Shown here piece after piece: positions 18,231 to 28,101 of a stretch of 64,000 bases of DNA. This DNA is from CBDBND01 sp965262665 (GTDB taxonomy: Bacteria > Pseudomonadota > Alphaproteobacteria > Rhodospirillales > Rhodospirillaceae): assembly GCA_965262665.1 (NCBI GenBank), contig CBDHFR010000004.1, positions 3,224,001 through 3,288,000 of the forward strand. Direction: 5' to 3'. Within the stretch, counting starts at the first letter, position 1, and every line of letters starts with the position of its first letter. A program made the translations under genes and the position numbers. Under the pieces are notes generated by a model. That model was not told where the DNA came from and ran no database searches. It saw only the letters and a program-made list of their open reading frames with translations.

Positions 18231-19166
18231 TTAAGCAATCAAATCCTTATAATTCAATCTTTTTCCTACCATTCGGTTAACAACTGCTTCCATCTGGTTC
18301 AGCGTATCCAGTTCGCGCACGTTGTGACGGCCTGAAAACTTGTCCACGTAGCGCTGTAAGTGCTTTGCACTGATCTTGTGGTAGACGCCTTTGTGGGCAC
18401 GCTTTAGCATGGCCCAGAAACTCTCGATGCCGTTTGGTGGGCCATCCCGTCAACGTACTCGCCAACGCTGTGGCGCACGCTTGTATGATCAAAGGGCATG
18501 CCCTTGTATGCCGCCGCGTCGTCTGAATAAACCGTGGCCCCTGCCAGTGCCGTGGCGACAACGAAGCCTTGGAGCGTCTTGGCGTCGGTTGTCTTTACGA
18601 CCGCAGCTTTAACCTTATTCGTCTTGCGATCCTTGGCACCAACAATGGCAGCCTTGCCAACCGTGCCACGCCCGGCCCGCAGTTTCTTGCTGGCATGCTT
18701 ATTTGTCTCTATTGCCACCGAGGTAGGTTTCGTCGACCTCCACCGGGCCTACAAACTGCTCAAGGTCGCCAGCGCTCCATGCCTGGCGGATACGTTGAAG
18801 CATGAACCATGCCGTCTTTTGCGTAACCCCAATATCCCGATGAAGCTTCATGCTGGACACGCCTTTGAGGCTGGTCAGGTGTAGGTAGATCGCATAAACC
18901 CACTTGCGGAACGGCAGCGGGGAGCGCTCCATGACCGTGCCGACACGGACAGAGAAATGTCGCTTACAGGACGGGCACCAATAGGGCATCGGCGGCGACC
19001 CGGCGCATTCCACGGTCTCAATAGAGCCACAACGCGGGCAATGACGGCCTTTCGACCATATCTTTGCCTCAAACCATCCCCGTGCGGCTTCGTCTGTCGG
19101 GAACATATCAGCCATCTGCATCACAGTGACACCTTCGCGGTCCGATTTGCCTGGTGCGTTGGTCAT
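18231..19166 (-). pseudogene. IS1595 (ISXO2-like) transposase with two frameshifts
   Basis: The N-terminus has a zinc ribbon (CPRCGSIETVEC and YWCPSCKRHFSVRVGT), then LTSLKGVSSMKLHRDIGVTQ and the first DDE Asp in VEVDETYLGG. One extra A near 18706 shifts the frame; the next piece reads KHASKKLRAGRGTVGKAA and VYSDDAAAYKG (second Asp). One missing base near 18440 shifts it again, and NGIESFWAMLKRAHKGVYHK follows to the TAA at 18231-18233. All domains are present, so the two indels are recent or are sequence errors. Confidence 0.85.
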
Positions 19167-19237
19167 GGCCTGTCTCCCTTCCCACTGAATATAGGGAGAT
19201 GCCGTCACTTAGTCAAGTATATAATTCCCTTTTTTTG

Positions 19238-19576
19238 TGCGTCAGCCCGCGCTTGGCGAAGAAGTGCCAGACCCGTCGACGGGCACACCCGAACCCCGTG
19301 CGACGCCGCCAGCTTCTCGCCAATCTCGGCCAGCGTCATAGCCTTGGTCTGCGCCACCAGAGCCAGGATAAAGGCCTCATGCGCATCCAGCTTCGAGCCC
19401 GGCGGTTGGCCCTGGCGGTCGGGCTCGATCGAGCCCGTCTCGCGCCAGCGCCGGCGCCAGTGGATCGCCGTCGCTGGCGCGACACGAAAACGCGCCGCGG
19501 CCCCCCGTGCAGACAGACCCCCAGTGACCGCCTCGACGACCCGCCGGCGAAGATCATTCCCGTAACAATGCCCCAT
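19238..19576 (-). pseudogene. IS630 transposase, N-terminal part
   Basis: It begins MGHCYGNDLRRRVVEAVTGG at 19576, the helix-turn-helix region typical of IS630 (AAARFRVAPATAIHWRRRW). It runs to ARADAQKK, where the IS1595 element is inserted. The A-run AAAAAAA here became the TTTTTTTG duplication. The missing half lies at 14772-15385 in the same orientation. Confidence 0.85.
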
Positions 19577-19673
19577 GTCTGACACCAAATCGCCTCGGGA
19601 TATAGAATCATGGAGTGGGACGCTTGGGAATCCCCTTCGATTCACAATTCAGTCAAACCGCTCTAGTTAAAAA

Positions 19674-20204
19674 TCACTTTTCTTTGAGGCGAGGAATCAG
19701 CTCGACGAAGTTGCAGGGTTTGTGACGAATATCCAGCTGGTATTTGAGGATTTCATCCCAGCCGTCTTTGACGGCGCCGTTGGAACCGGGCAGCGCGAAT
19801 AAATAAGTGCCGCGAGCGACACCGGCGGTCGCGCGAGATTGCACCGTTGAGGTGCCGATGGATTTCAGACTGACATAGCGAAACAGTTCACCGAAGCCTG
19901 GAATATCTTTTTCACACACCTGTTCAAAAGCTTCCGGCGTCACGTCGCGGCCGGTAAGACCGGTTCCACCGTTGGTGATGATGACATCCACGTCGGGATC
20001 ATCGATCCAGGCGGTGAGCTGATCGACAATATCCGGCACCTCGTCCTTGACGATCTTACGCTCAGCCAATGTATGGCCAGCTTTGGTTAAACGATCGGCC
20101 AGCAGTTTACCCGAAGTGTCTGTCTCCGGTGTGCGGCTGTCGGTAACGGTCAACACACCGATGTTGATGGGGACAAAGGGTTTGCTTTCGTCGATGCCAG
20201 CCAT
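19674..20204 (-). CDS. moaB: Molybdenum cofactor biosynthesis protein MoaB
   Basis: A 176-residue protein of the MoaB/Mog fold. It begins INIGVLTVTDSRTPETDTSG, then has DVIITNGGTGLTGRDVTPEAF, the molybdopterin-binding signature, and LFALPGSNGAVKDGWDEIL. It adenylylates or handles molybdopterin during cofactor assembly. It lies 20 bp from the uracil-DNA glycosylase gene on the same strand. The IS630 nest sits immediately beyond its stop. Confidence 0.9.
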   Translation of the reverse strand: MAGIDESKPFVPINIGVLTVTDSRTPETDTSGKLLADRLTKAGHTLAERKIVKDEVPDIVDQLTAWIDDPDVDVIITNGGTGLTGRDVTPEAFEQVCEKDIPGFGELFRYVSLKSIGTSTVQSRATAGVARGTYLFALPGSNGAVKDGWDEILKYQLDIRHKPCNFVELIPRLKEK

Positions 20205-20223
20205 AGTTATGAACTCATCATGG

Positions 20224-21063
20224 TCAAGAGAGGCTGTCCAGTTTCTCTTTCACCGCCAGCAGATCGCGCCAAGCGAGGCGTTTCTGCTGGGGCGAGCGTA
20301 GCAGGTACGCAGGATGGAACGTGGCCATGGCCGGGATCGGCGCCTCCAGACCAGGAAGAGAAACCTCTTCCCATCGGCCGCGCAACCGGGTGATGCCTTG
20401 GGACCGGTTAAGAAAGGTCTTCGCTGATAATCCGCCGACCATGAGAATCACTGCCGGCTGCATCAGCTCCACATGGCGCACGATGAAGGGCACGCAGAGA
20501 CCCACCTCTTCCGGCGTGGGTTTACGGTTGCCGGGCGGGCGCCAAGGGATGACATTGGAGATGTAAGCCGTGTCCCGCGTGTAACCGATGGACTCCAGCA
20601 TTCGATCCAACAGTTTTCCGGACACGCCGACGAAGGGCAGACCCTGACGGTCTTCGTCACTGCCTGGGGCTTCGCCAATAATCATCAACCGGGCATCGGG
20701 ATTGCCGGCTGCAAACACTGTCGATTTGGCGGTGGCTTTAAGCGCACAGCCCTCGAAAGCTTCAAGAGCCAACCGCAATTCATCCAGCGTTGTCGCGGCC
20801 TGGGCCGCATCAGTCGCCGATTGAGCATCGGCCGCGACCGGCTGTGCGGTCGGAATGACAGACCGGCCTGTGCGCTTGGCCGGACGAGAGGCCTTCATGT
20901 TTGGTGGCGCCGGGCTCGGGCGTTGTCTCTCAATACCGGCGTTTTCCGACAGTGCATAGCGGTCAATGGGATCCTCTCCGATTGCCTCGTCAACGCCGGC
21001 GTCAAGGTAAAACCGGAGCACGTCGTCGGGGGTCAGTTGACCGTCAAAAGCCTGCTTGAACAT
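20224..21063 (-). CDS. Family 4 uracil-DNA glycosylase
   Basis: A 279-residue enzyme removing uracil from DNA. The conserved block GEAPGSDEDRQGLPFVGVSG near residue 130 is the family-4 motif. NVIPWRPPGNRKPTPEE and FHPAYLLRSP near the end complete the active site. The first 100 residues are a variable, Ala-rich linker as in other alphaproteobacteria. The order moaB, udg, divergent ETF-QO is a familiar alphaproteobacterial arrangement. Confidence 0.88.
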   Translation of the reverse strand: MFKQAFDGQLTPDDVLRFYLDAGVDEAIGEDPIDRYALSENAGIERQRPSPAPPNMKASRPAKRTGRSVIPTAQPVAADAQSATDAAQAATTLDELRLALEAFEGCALKATAKSTVFAAGNPDARLMIIGEAPGSDEDRQGLPFVGVSGKLLDRMLESIGYTRDTAYISNVIPWRPPGNRKPTPEEVGLCVPFIVRHVELMQPAVILMVGGLSAKTFLNRSQGITRLRGRWEEVSLPGLEAPIPAMATFHPAYLLRSPQQKRLAWRDLLAVKEKLDSLS

Positions 21064-21176
21064 GGGTTTAGCCTTAACACGACCGAGAACTTGGAACCAC
21101 AGCGGCGATGGACCATAGACGCCTCCAGCGGCTATGTTGCTTCAACCTCTGAGACGCTGATGTAAAGGGAAGCGGC

Positions 21177-22832
21177 ATGGAACGGGAAGCGATGGAATTC
21201 GACGTGGTCATCGTCGGTGGTGGACCGGCCGGCCTGTCAGCCGCCATCCGGCTCAAGCAATTGGAAGCAGAGAAAGGCCGCGAGGTTTCCGTTTGCGTGC
21301 TGGAAAAAGGCTCGGAGGTGGGTGCCCACATTCTTTCCGGTGCCGTGATCGATCCCATTGCTCTCAACGAGTTGATTCCGGACTGGAAGGAAAAAGGGGC
21401 ACCTCTCAACACGGAAGTGCGCCAGGACCGGTTTCTCTATCTGACGGAAAACGGCGGACTGCGTTTGCCCAATTTCATCATGCCGCCGTTGATGAACAAT
21501 CACGGCAACTACATTGTCAGCTTGGGCAACGTCTGCCGTTGGCTGGCAGAACAGGCGGAAGCCCTTGGCGTGGAAATCTATCCGGGCTTCGCCGGCGCCG
21601 AAGTTCTCTACGCGGACGATGGTTCCGTGCGCGGTGTGGCGACTGGCGACATGGGCGTCGGCAGCGACGGACAAAAGACCGACATGTATGAACCGGGCAT
21701 CGAGCTGCTCGGCAAATACACCTTTATCGCTGAAGGCGTGCGCGGCTCTTTGGCCAAGGAAATCATCGGCAAGTTTGAATTGGATGGCGAGTCAGACGTG
21801 CCGAAATACGGTATCGGCCTTAAAGAACTGTGGGAGGTCAAGCCGGAAAACCATGTGCCGGGGCAGGTCACCCACACCATGGGCTGGCCGCTGACCAGCG
21901 ACACCGGTGGCGGATCCTTCATATATCACTTGGAGGACAATCAAGTGGCCATCGGCTTTGTCCTTCATCTCAACTACAAGAACCCGCATCTCACACCCTT
22001 TGATGAGTTTCAACGCTTTAAGCATCATCCGAAAATCAAGCCGGTGCTCGAAGGCGGCCGTCGTATTTCCTACGGAGCCCGGGCGATCACGGAAGGTGGA
22101 TTGCAATCGGTTCCAAAGCTTAGTTTCCCTGGCGGCGTTTTGATCGGATGTTCGGCAGGTTTTGTGAATCTGCCGCGCATTAAAGGCAGCCATAACGCCA
22201 TGAAGTCGGGCATGCTCGCCGCCGATGCAGCCTTTGAAGCGCTAACGGCGAAGCGCTCGGGCGACGAACTGGCCGCTTATGAAGAAACCTACAAAGCCTC
22301 TTGGATCTACAAAGACTTAAAACGGGTGCGCAACGTCAAGCCACTGTGGAGCAGACTCGGCATCGTAGGCGGGCTGATCCTAGGCGGGATCGACATGTGG
22401 ATGAACAATCTGGGCATCGGTTTGCCCTTCACTCTTAAGCATGGAGTATCAGACGCAGACACCCTGGTGCCAGTGGATCAAGCCAAATCCATTGATTATC
22501 CCAAGCCTGACGGAGTGATTTCCTTCGATAAACTCAGCTCGGTGTTCATCTCCAACACCAATCATGGGGAAAATCAGCCCATCCACCTCAAGCTCAGCGA
22601 CGACACTCTCCCAATCGGCAAAAACTTGCCTGAGTGGGATGAACCTGCGCAGCGCTATTGTCCGGCGGGGGTTTATGAAGTGGTGGACGATGAGCAAGGA
22701 GACGGTAAACGGTTTCAAATCAACGCTCAGAACTGCGTTCATTGCAAAACTTGCGATATCAAAGACCCCAGCCACAACATCACTTGGACCGTCCCCCAAG
22801 GTGGCGGCGGTCCCAATTATCCCAACATGTAA
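21177..22832 (+). CDS. Electron transfer flavoprotein-ubiquinone oxidoreductase
   Basis: A 551-residue inner-membrane-associated enzyme passing electrons from ETF to ubiquinone. It begins with an FAD fold (VVIVGGGPAGLSAAIRLKQL) and AHILSGAVIDPIAL. The C-terminus carries the 4Fe-4S ferredoxin domain: RYCPAGVYEV, then NCVHCKTCDIKDPSHNITW and GGGGPNYPNM, the exact family ending. The start at 21177 is supported by AAGGGAAG just upstream; 21192 (MEFDVVIVGG) is an alternative. Confidence 0.95.
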   Translation: MEREAMEFDVVIVGGGPAGLSAAIRLKQLEAEKGREVSVCVLEKGSEVGAHILSGAVIDPIALNELIPDWKEKGAPLNTEVRQDRFLYLTENGGLRLPNFIMPPLMNNHGNYIVSLGNVCRWLAEQAEALGVEIYPGFAGAEVLYADDGSVRGVATGDMGVGSDGQKTDMYEPGIELLGKYTFIAEGVRGSLAKEIIGKFELDGESDVPKYGIGLKELWEVKPENHVPGQVTHTMGWPLTSDTGGGSFIYHLEDNQVAIGFVLHLNYKNPHLTPFDEFQRFKHHPKIKPVLEGGRRISYGARAITEGGLQSVPKLSFPGGVLIGCSAGFVNLPRIKGSHNAMKSGMLAADAAFEALTAKRSGDELAAYEETYKASWIYKDLKRVRNVKPLWSRLGIVGGLILGGIDMWMNNLGIGLPFTLKHGVSDADTLVPVDQAKSIDYPKPDGVISFDKLSSVFISNTNHGENQPIHLKLSDDTLPIGKNLPEWDEPAQRYCPAGVYEVVDDEQGDGKRFQINAQNCVHCKTCDIKDPSHNITWTVPQGGGGPNYPNM

Positions 22833-22900
22833 CGCGGTGGTGAAGAATTTGGGGTGGAAAACGGGTTTTTCGTTAAGGCGTTACGCCGTATGATAGGGTC

Positions 22901-24587
22901 ATGATCAAAATCCGATTCTTTGCGGCTCCTGCCCTCACTGGAGCAGTCGCATTTTTCCTCGCTTCATCACCGGTTCTGGGACAGTCGGAACCAAGTGGCT
23001 TGGCGGCATCTTATCTGTCGTCCATTCACGCCCAGGCAGTAAACGACCCCGAAGCAGCTTCGTTCTATTTGGATGAGGCTCTCAAACTCGATCCCGATAA
23101 CCGGGGCATGGTCTTACGCGCCTTCATTCAAAAAGCGCAAATGGGGGATATCGACGGCGCCCTGCCCTATGCGCAAGCTGCCTACGCCGATCGCCCCAGC
23201 CTGTCTCTTGCTCCACTGCTGATCGCGGCGACCCATTACCGGGTCGGGCAATTTGAACGGGCGCTGGAGATCATCAATCGCATATCCGGTTCCAGCACCA
23301 TCGGTTTGTCGCTGCCTCTTATTCGGGCCTGGGCGCGTGCTCCGCTGATGGATCATTCCCAAACGTTGGCCACATTGGCTCCGTACGAAGGACGGTCCGA
23401 GTGGCGCGTCGTCTACGCCATCATGGCCGGTATGATTAACGAGTTTTACGGGCGCAACGATGCGGCCCTGGTCTATTACCGCGCCCTGGCCGAGACCGTT
23501 GATCGGCAACCCTTGTCCGTCTTGCGCATCGTTGCAGAAGGATTTCATCGCTTAAGCCACAGTGACGAAGCCGTCTCCGCCGTCGATCGGTATCGGCAAC
23601 GCCGTGGGTCGCCCATATGGGAAGGTTATTTGTCCAAATATGAGGACCCCGACCAAGCTCCGCCAGCCGTTACGGCACAAATGGGAATGGCTGAAGCTCT
23701 CTATGCGGTGACGCGGGCACGGATGCGGGCCTCGCGACGGTCCTTCGGCCGGCAGATCTCCATGGTCTACGCCCATTTGGCTTTATACTTAAATTCGGAT
23801 TTGGGAGCGGCTATATCTAGAAATTGCTGAAGCGGTGGCTGGCCAAGGACAATACGACGACGCCAACGCAATGTTGGCAAATATCAAGCGGAGCGAAGCC
23901 GGATATCTGATTGCGCAACTACGTATGGCAGAAAACCTGGAACGGTCCGACCGGACTGATGAAGCTGTCAGTCTCCTCAGAGACCTGGCACGCGTTCGCC
24001 CCAATCTTCCCGAACCACTCATTTCCATTGGCGACATATTGCGCGGCCGGCAGCGGTTTAAAGAAGCCGTTGAAGTATACGATCAGGCGTTTGCCCGATA
24101 TCCAGGTGGCGATCCCGAAAGATGGGCCCTGTACTACACGCGCGGTATTGCGCTTGAACGGGTGCAGCAATGGGGCCGCGCCGAAAAAGATTTCAAACGG
24201 GCTTTGCAATTGAGTCCTGAAGAAGCGACTGTTCTCAATTATCTCGGATATTCCTGGCTCGATCGGGGTGAAAACGTCGCCGAAGCACGCCAAATGATCG
24301 AATTGGCGCTCAGCAAGAAGCCGCAAGACGGCTATATCGTCGATAGTCTGGGCTGGGCCATGTATCTCATGGGTGAGTTTGAGGAAGCGGTCGTTCAGCT
24401 TGAACGGGCAGTGTCCTTGAACCCCTCCGATGCCACCATCAACGAGCATTTGGGGGATGCCTACTGGAAAATTGGCCGTGAAAATGAAGCCCGGTTTCAA
24501 TGGCGCAGGGCTCTCACCATGGAACCCGAAGCGGACCAGGCCGTCGATATCCGCGAAAAAATGCAGCGCGGTCTGGCGCGCAACTAA
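22901..24587 (+). pseudogene. TPR-repeat exported protein split by a one-base frameshift
   Basis: It starts MIKIRFFAAPALTGAVAFF, a signal peptide. TPR-type helices follow, for example AASFYLDEALKLDPDNRGMV and later FKEAVEVYDQAFARYPGGDPE and EEAVVQLERAVSLNPSDA. The first frame ends NSDLGAAISRNC at 23830. The conserved sequence continues in another frame from about 23805 as ERLYLEIAEAVAGQGQYDDA to TAA 24587. One extra G in the GGG near 23804 explains the break; without it the protein would have about 561 residues. Such a TPR protein between ETF-QO and ispE is usual in Rhodospirillales. A sequencing error is quite possible. Confidence 0.8.
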
Positions 24588-24625
24588 GTGTGGCGCCTTA
24601 ACCGTCAGGGTTCGATCGTTCGAAA

Positions 24626-25519
24626 ATGACGGTATCCGTGACGGTGGATGCGCCGGCCAAGATCAATCTGGCTTTACATGTGACCGGACGCAGAGATGAC
24701 GGGTTTCATCTGCTCGATTCCCTCGTCGGCTTTGCCGGCATTTGCGATCGCGTAACCGTAAGTCCGGCCGACGATATTACACTGACGGTAACGGGTCCTG
24801 AGGCAGACAACGTGCCGACGACGGACGACAACTTGGCTGTGCAAGCCGCTCAGTTCATCAGAACTCTCTTAAATATAAACACCGGCGTGAACATCGTATT
24901 GGACAAACACATCCCCGTATCAGCCGGTCTTGGCGGCGGCTCTGCTGACGCGGCGGCGGTGCTGAAAGCCTGCCGGCGTTTGTGGGACAAACCGTTGAAC
25001 AATTCGATCGATGACGTTGCCTTAGCCAATGTTTTAGGGGCCGATGTTCCTGTTTGCCATTTTGGCCGCGCCGCGCGCGTCACCGGCATCGGCGAAACGG
25101 TTGCGGCGGTGACTGCTTGGCCTAACGCGTGGATGGTGCTGGTCAACCCACGGGTTCCGTTATCGACTGCACAGGTCTTCGATGCTTTTTCTGAGCCCGC
25201 GGATGAGCAGCAAACGGAAAGCTTCATAGCCAGTGGCTGGGGTGCGTCAGCAGAAGACTTCGCAGACAGACTGAAACAATCGCAAAACAGTTTGACGGAT
25301 ACGGCAAAAAGCCTCGCACCGGTTATCGGCGAAGTTCTGACGGCTCTGGAGGCTGCGCCAAACTGCCTCCTGACCCGAATGAGTGGATCCGGTCCAACCT
25401 GTTTCAGCCTGTTTGACACCGAAGCTTACGCCCAAGCGGCGGCTGCGACGCTCTCTGCTGAGGAGTCGTCGTGGTGGGTGCGGTCAACTCAATTGCTGGC
25501 AGAAACAGAACATGAATAG
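24626..25519 (+). CDS. ispE: 4-diphosphocytidyl-2-C-methyl-D-erythritol kinase
   Basis: A 297-residue GHMP kinase of the MEP isoprenoid pathway. It has DAPAKINLALHVTGRRDDGFH near residue 8, the substrate-binding motif, and the ATP loop PVSAGLGGGSADAAAVLKA near residue 93. LTRMSGSGPTCF near the end is the third GHMP motif. It follows the TPR gene by 38 bp on the same strand. Confidence 0.93.
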   Translation: MTVSVTVDAPAKINLALHVTGRRDDGFHLLDSLVGFAGICDRVTVSPADDITLTVTGPEADNVPTTDDNLAVQAAQFIRTLLNINTGVNIVLDKHIPVSAGLGGGSADAAAVLKACRRLWDKPLNNSIDDVALANVLGADVPVCHFGRAARVTGIGETVAAVTAWPNAWMVLVNPRVPLSTAQVFDAFSEPADEQQTESFIASGWGASAEDFADRLKQSQNSLTDTAKSLAPVIGEVLTALEAAPNCLLTRMSGSGPTCFSLFDTEAYAQAAAATLSAEESSWWVRSTQLLAETEHE

Positions 25520-25621
25520 GCGCTATACCCGTCAAACCTTTGTTTTGCACCGTATATCTTGGACTGAACGCTCCCGCGGTCGTGACTTGAAACCCGTGCT
25601 CAGAACACTAAAGTCCGCCCC

Positions 25622-27706
25622 ATGAAACGATTCGGACAACTTCTCCTTATCACCATGGGTTTCATCGTTGGTTGGGTGAGCCTTGCCACGGCCCAGTTGC
25701 CGATGTTGGCGACCGTAACGACCGAGCGTGTAACCGCGACATTAATGACTGAGCGTCCCGCTGTAGCACCGGGTGAAACCATTTGGGTCGGTTTGCGTCT
25801 GCAGATGGACGAGGGCTGGCACAGCTATTGGCGCAATCCCGGAGACTCCGGCTTGCCAACGATGATCGATTGGTCAGTGCCTGACGGATTGGCGGCGGGA
25901 CCCATTCAATGGCCCGCGCCGGAGCGGCAGCCTTATGGCAGCTTGATGAACTTCGGTTACAGCAATGATGTCACATTGCTCGCCAGGCTATCTGTTGCTG
26001 ACAACGCGCCGACCGGGTCCGCTGTGCTCAGCGCCCGGGCGACGTGGCTGGTGTGTGCCGACATCTGCATCCCCGAAGACGGATCTTTCGCGATACCAAT
26101 CGAAGTTGGTCCAGATGCGGCTCGCGCTTCGACCCTGGACGGGGCTCATCTCATGTCCGTAGCGGCGACATTACCAGAACCTGTGCCGGGGCCGGTGCGC
26201 GCCTCTGTTTCAGACGACACTTTGACGGTCATAGCAGAGTGGGCGGACATACCCGCGGGTGACATCGACTTTTATCCCTATGCCACCTATCTGATGGACA
26301 ACGTGGCGCCTCAGGATGTGACCACGACGATCGACGGATTCCGATTACGCGTTGCCACCGTGCCCGAACCGGAGGTGGATGAGACGCTGGGTGGTTTGAT
26401 CACCATCGGCAGGGGTGAAGACCAGCGAGCCTTTGCCTTTGAAAACGCACCGATGACCATCGGCACCGCGCCACCGTTGGATGCTGTCGGTGCACTGGAG
26501 ATTGGTCTGATCACCGCTTTGCTGTTCGCCTTTATCGGCGGTTTGCTGCTCAATCTCATGCCTTGCGTTTTGCCGGTGCTCTCTATCAAAGCAATTGCTG
26601 TAGTCAAACATGCAGGCGAAGGCCATACCCGGCGCGAAGCGTTCGCCTATACCGCGGGTGTCATGGCGTCTTTTGGTGTGTTGGTCGCAGCCCTTCTTGC
26701 TTTGAAAGCCGGCGGTGAAAGTTTGGGCTGGGGATTTCAGCTTCAATCTCCGGGCTTTGTGACGGTTTTGGCCTACATCATGCTGGCCGTCGGCTTAAGC
26801 TTGAGCGGTGTGTTCACCATCGGCAGCGGCATGATGGGTTTCGGATCCAGCTTGATCAAAGACGACGGCCCGACCGCTTCGTTTCTAACCGGTGTTTTGG
26901 CCGCTGTGGTGGCAACGCCGTGTACGGCACCATTTATGGCCCCGGCCATGGGTTACGCTCTGACCCAACCTCCGTTAATCGTTTTGGCCGTATTCGAAGG
27001 TCTGGCACTCGGTTTGGCAGCTCCGTTCTTAATCATTGGGCTGGTACCAGCGGTGGCAAATGTTTTGCCCAAACCAGGTGCTTGGATGGACACCTTCAAG
27101 CAAGTACTGGCCTTTCCCATGTATGGCGCGGCCGCCTGGTTGGTGTGGGTGGTCGCCCAGCAAGTAGACCCCATGGGTTTGGCAGCAACGCTGTCCGGTC
27201 TGGTGCTGATCGCGTTCTGCGCCTGGCTGTTGGGGCGCGGCTCAGCTGACAGCCGGAGCCGGGCCATCGGTGTCGGGTTTGCCACGGCGGTACTCATCGG
27301 GGCACTGGTGCTGGCCGGTATTCCGACGGCTCCCCCGGCAGGAACGGCGCAAGTGCAGTCCGCCGATGCGGATTGGGAATCCTATTCACCCGCCCGGCTT
27401 GACGAATTACGGGCATCGGGTACGCCGGTGTTCATCAATTTCACTGCGGCGTGGTGCATTACCTGCCTGGTCAATGAGCGGGCGGTGCTGTCCAACACGG
27501 ATGTACGCGCCGCGCTTGAAGGAAAGGGCGTGGTGTATCTCAAAGCCGACTGGACCAACCGCGACCCAGCCATTACTACGGCGCTGGAATCCTTCGGTCG
27601 GTCGGGTGTGCCGCTATATGTGCTCTACGGCACCGACGGCCAGCCACAAGTTCAACCGCAGATTCTCACCCCGGGCGGGTTTTTAGAGGCGCTCGAAACC
27701 CTTTAG
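25622..27706 (+). CDS. DsbD-family thiol:disulfide interchange protein
   Basis: A 694-residue inner-membrane protein. A signal peptide (residues 1-24) is followed by a periplasmic DsbD/ScsB-type beta domain (DEGWHSYWRNPGDSG). The eight-helix core contains the two redox Cys in NLMPCVLPVLSIK (about residue 317) and VATPCTAPFMAP (about residue 437). The C-terminal thioredoxin domain has WCITC at about 611-615. It carries electrons from cytoplasmic thioredoxin to periplasmic thiol proteins. The N-terminal domain resembles ScsB more than E. coli DsbD. Confidence 0.88.
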   Translation: MKRFGQLLLITMGFIVGWVSLATAQLPMLATVTTERVTATLMTERPAVAPGETIWVGLRLQMDEGWHSYWRNPGDSGLPTMIDWSVPDGLAAGPIQWPAPERQPYGSLMNFGYSNDVTLLARLSVADNAPTGSAVLSARATWLVCADICIPEDGSFAIPIEVGPDAARASTLDGAHLMSVAATLPEPVPGPVRASVSDDTLTVIAEWADIPAGDIDFYPYATYLMDNVAPQDVTTTIDGFRLRVATVPEPEVDETLGGLITIGRGEDQRAFAFENAPMTIGTAPPLDAVGALEIGLITALLFAFIGGLLLNLMPCVLPVLSIKAIAVVKHAGEGHTRREAFAYTAGVMASFGVLVAALLALKAGGESLGWGFQLQSPGFVTVLAYIMLAVGLSLSGVFTIGSGMMGFGSSLIKDDGPTASFLTGVLAAVVATPCTAPFMAPAMGYALTQPPLIVLAVFEGLALGLAAPFLIIGLVPAVANVLPKPGAWMDTFKQVLAFPMYGAAAWLVWVVAQQVDPMGLAATLSGLVLIAFCAWLLGRGSADSRSRAIGVGFATAVLIGALVLAGIPTAPPAGTAQVQSADADWESYSPARLDELRASGTPVFINFTAAWCITCLVNERAVLSNTDVRAALEGKGVVYLKADWTNRDPAITTALESFGRSGVPLYVLYGTDGQPQVQPQILTPGGFLEALETL

Positions 27707-27769
27707 ATCAGCGGTTGAGAGGCGTTGCGGGTCCGGATGCTTTCCCTTATGGTCCGCCCGATTCCCTGG

Positions 27770-27844
27770 TGGGGCGTGGCCAAGTGGTAAGGCACCGGTT
27801 TTTGGTATCGGCATTCGCAGGTTCGAATCCTGCCGCCCCAGCCA
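27770..27844 (+). tRNA. tRNA-Gln (anticodon TTG)
   Basis: The acceptor stem TGGGGCG (27770-27776) pairs with CGCCCCA, followed by G and an encoded CCA at 27842-27844. The anticodon stem CCGGT/ATCGG (with one G-U pair) encloses TTTTGGT with anticodon TTG. The T arm is GCAGG-TTCGAAT-CCTGC. All cloverleaf elements are present. Its 3' end begins the direct repeat that marks the accessory elements. Confidence 0.95.
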
Positions 27845-27855
27845 ACCAGTCTTGC
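27839..27855. repeat. Attachment-site-like direct repeat at the 3' end of tRNA-Gln, copy 1
   Basis: CAGCCAACCAGTCTTGC occurs here, starting in the tRNA acceptor end, and again at 48903-48919. In both places TAAACATTTCAAA follows at exactly +53 from the repeat start (27892 and 48956), and a large serine recombinase gene ends 250 bp or so further on. This fits the left boundary of an integrative element. Confidence 0.75.
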
Positions 27856-28101
27856 CCTGAGAGAGACTTCTCTCCCCCCTCCGACATCTCATAAACATTT
27901 CAAACGGTTGCAGCGGTATCTGTGCCGTGTCGGGCACGGAACGGGCACACGGAGAGATCAAGTACAGCCTTGCATCTCCGGTTTTCTCCGCGACATTTTT
28001 TCCAAGTACCCTTTTTGCTTCCGCCGCTCAAAGCCCGGGCATTCGGGCAGGCCTACCGGGCCGGCAACCTCAACAAAAGTCGCGTAAAATAGATGGGAGT
28101 A

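Larger units (their letters stand above)
15386..19229. mobile_element. IS1595-family transposon carrying a methyltransferase-HNH gene
   Basis: The element is bounded by inverted repeats beginning GGGAATTATATACTTG at 15386 and its complement ending at 19229; the similarity extends about 25 bp with a few mismatches. An 8-bp direct repeat TTTTTTTG flanks it (15378-15385 and 19230-19237), the target-duplication length known for IS1595. It encodes an ISXO2-type transposase (leftward, frameshifted) and two rightward passenger genes: a DNA methyltransferase-HNH fusion and a 95-residue protein. It is inserted in the IS630 transposase gene and contains an IS5-family element. IS1595 elements with passenger genes are known. 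Confidence 0.85.
14757..19665. mobile_element. IS630-family element, outer shell of a three-level nest
   Basis: Both ends carry CTAGAGC-type termini next to TA dinucleotides: TA at 14757-14758 then GAGCAGATTCAATTTAGTC, and on the other side TA at 19664-19665 read outward from GAGCGGTTTGACTGAATTG. TA duplication is the IS630 hallmark. The transposase is encoded leftward in two pieces (19238-19576 and 14772-15385), separated by an inserted IS1595-family element. Without the insert the IS would be about 1.06 kb. Confidence 0.75.
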
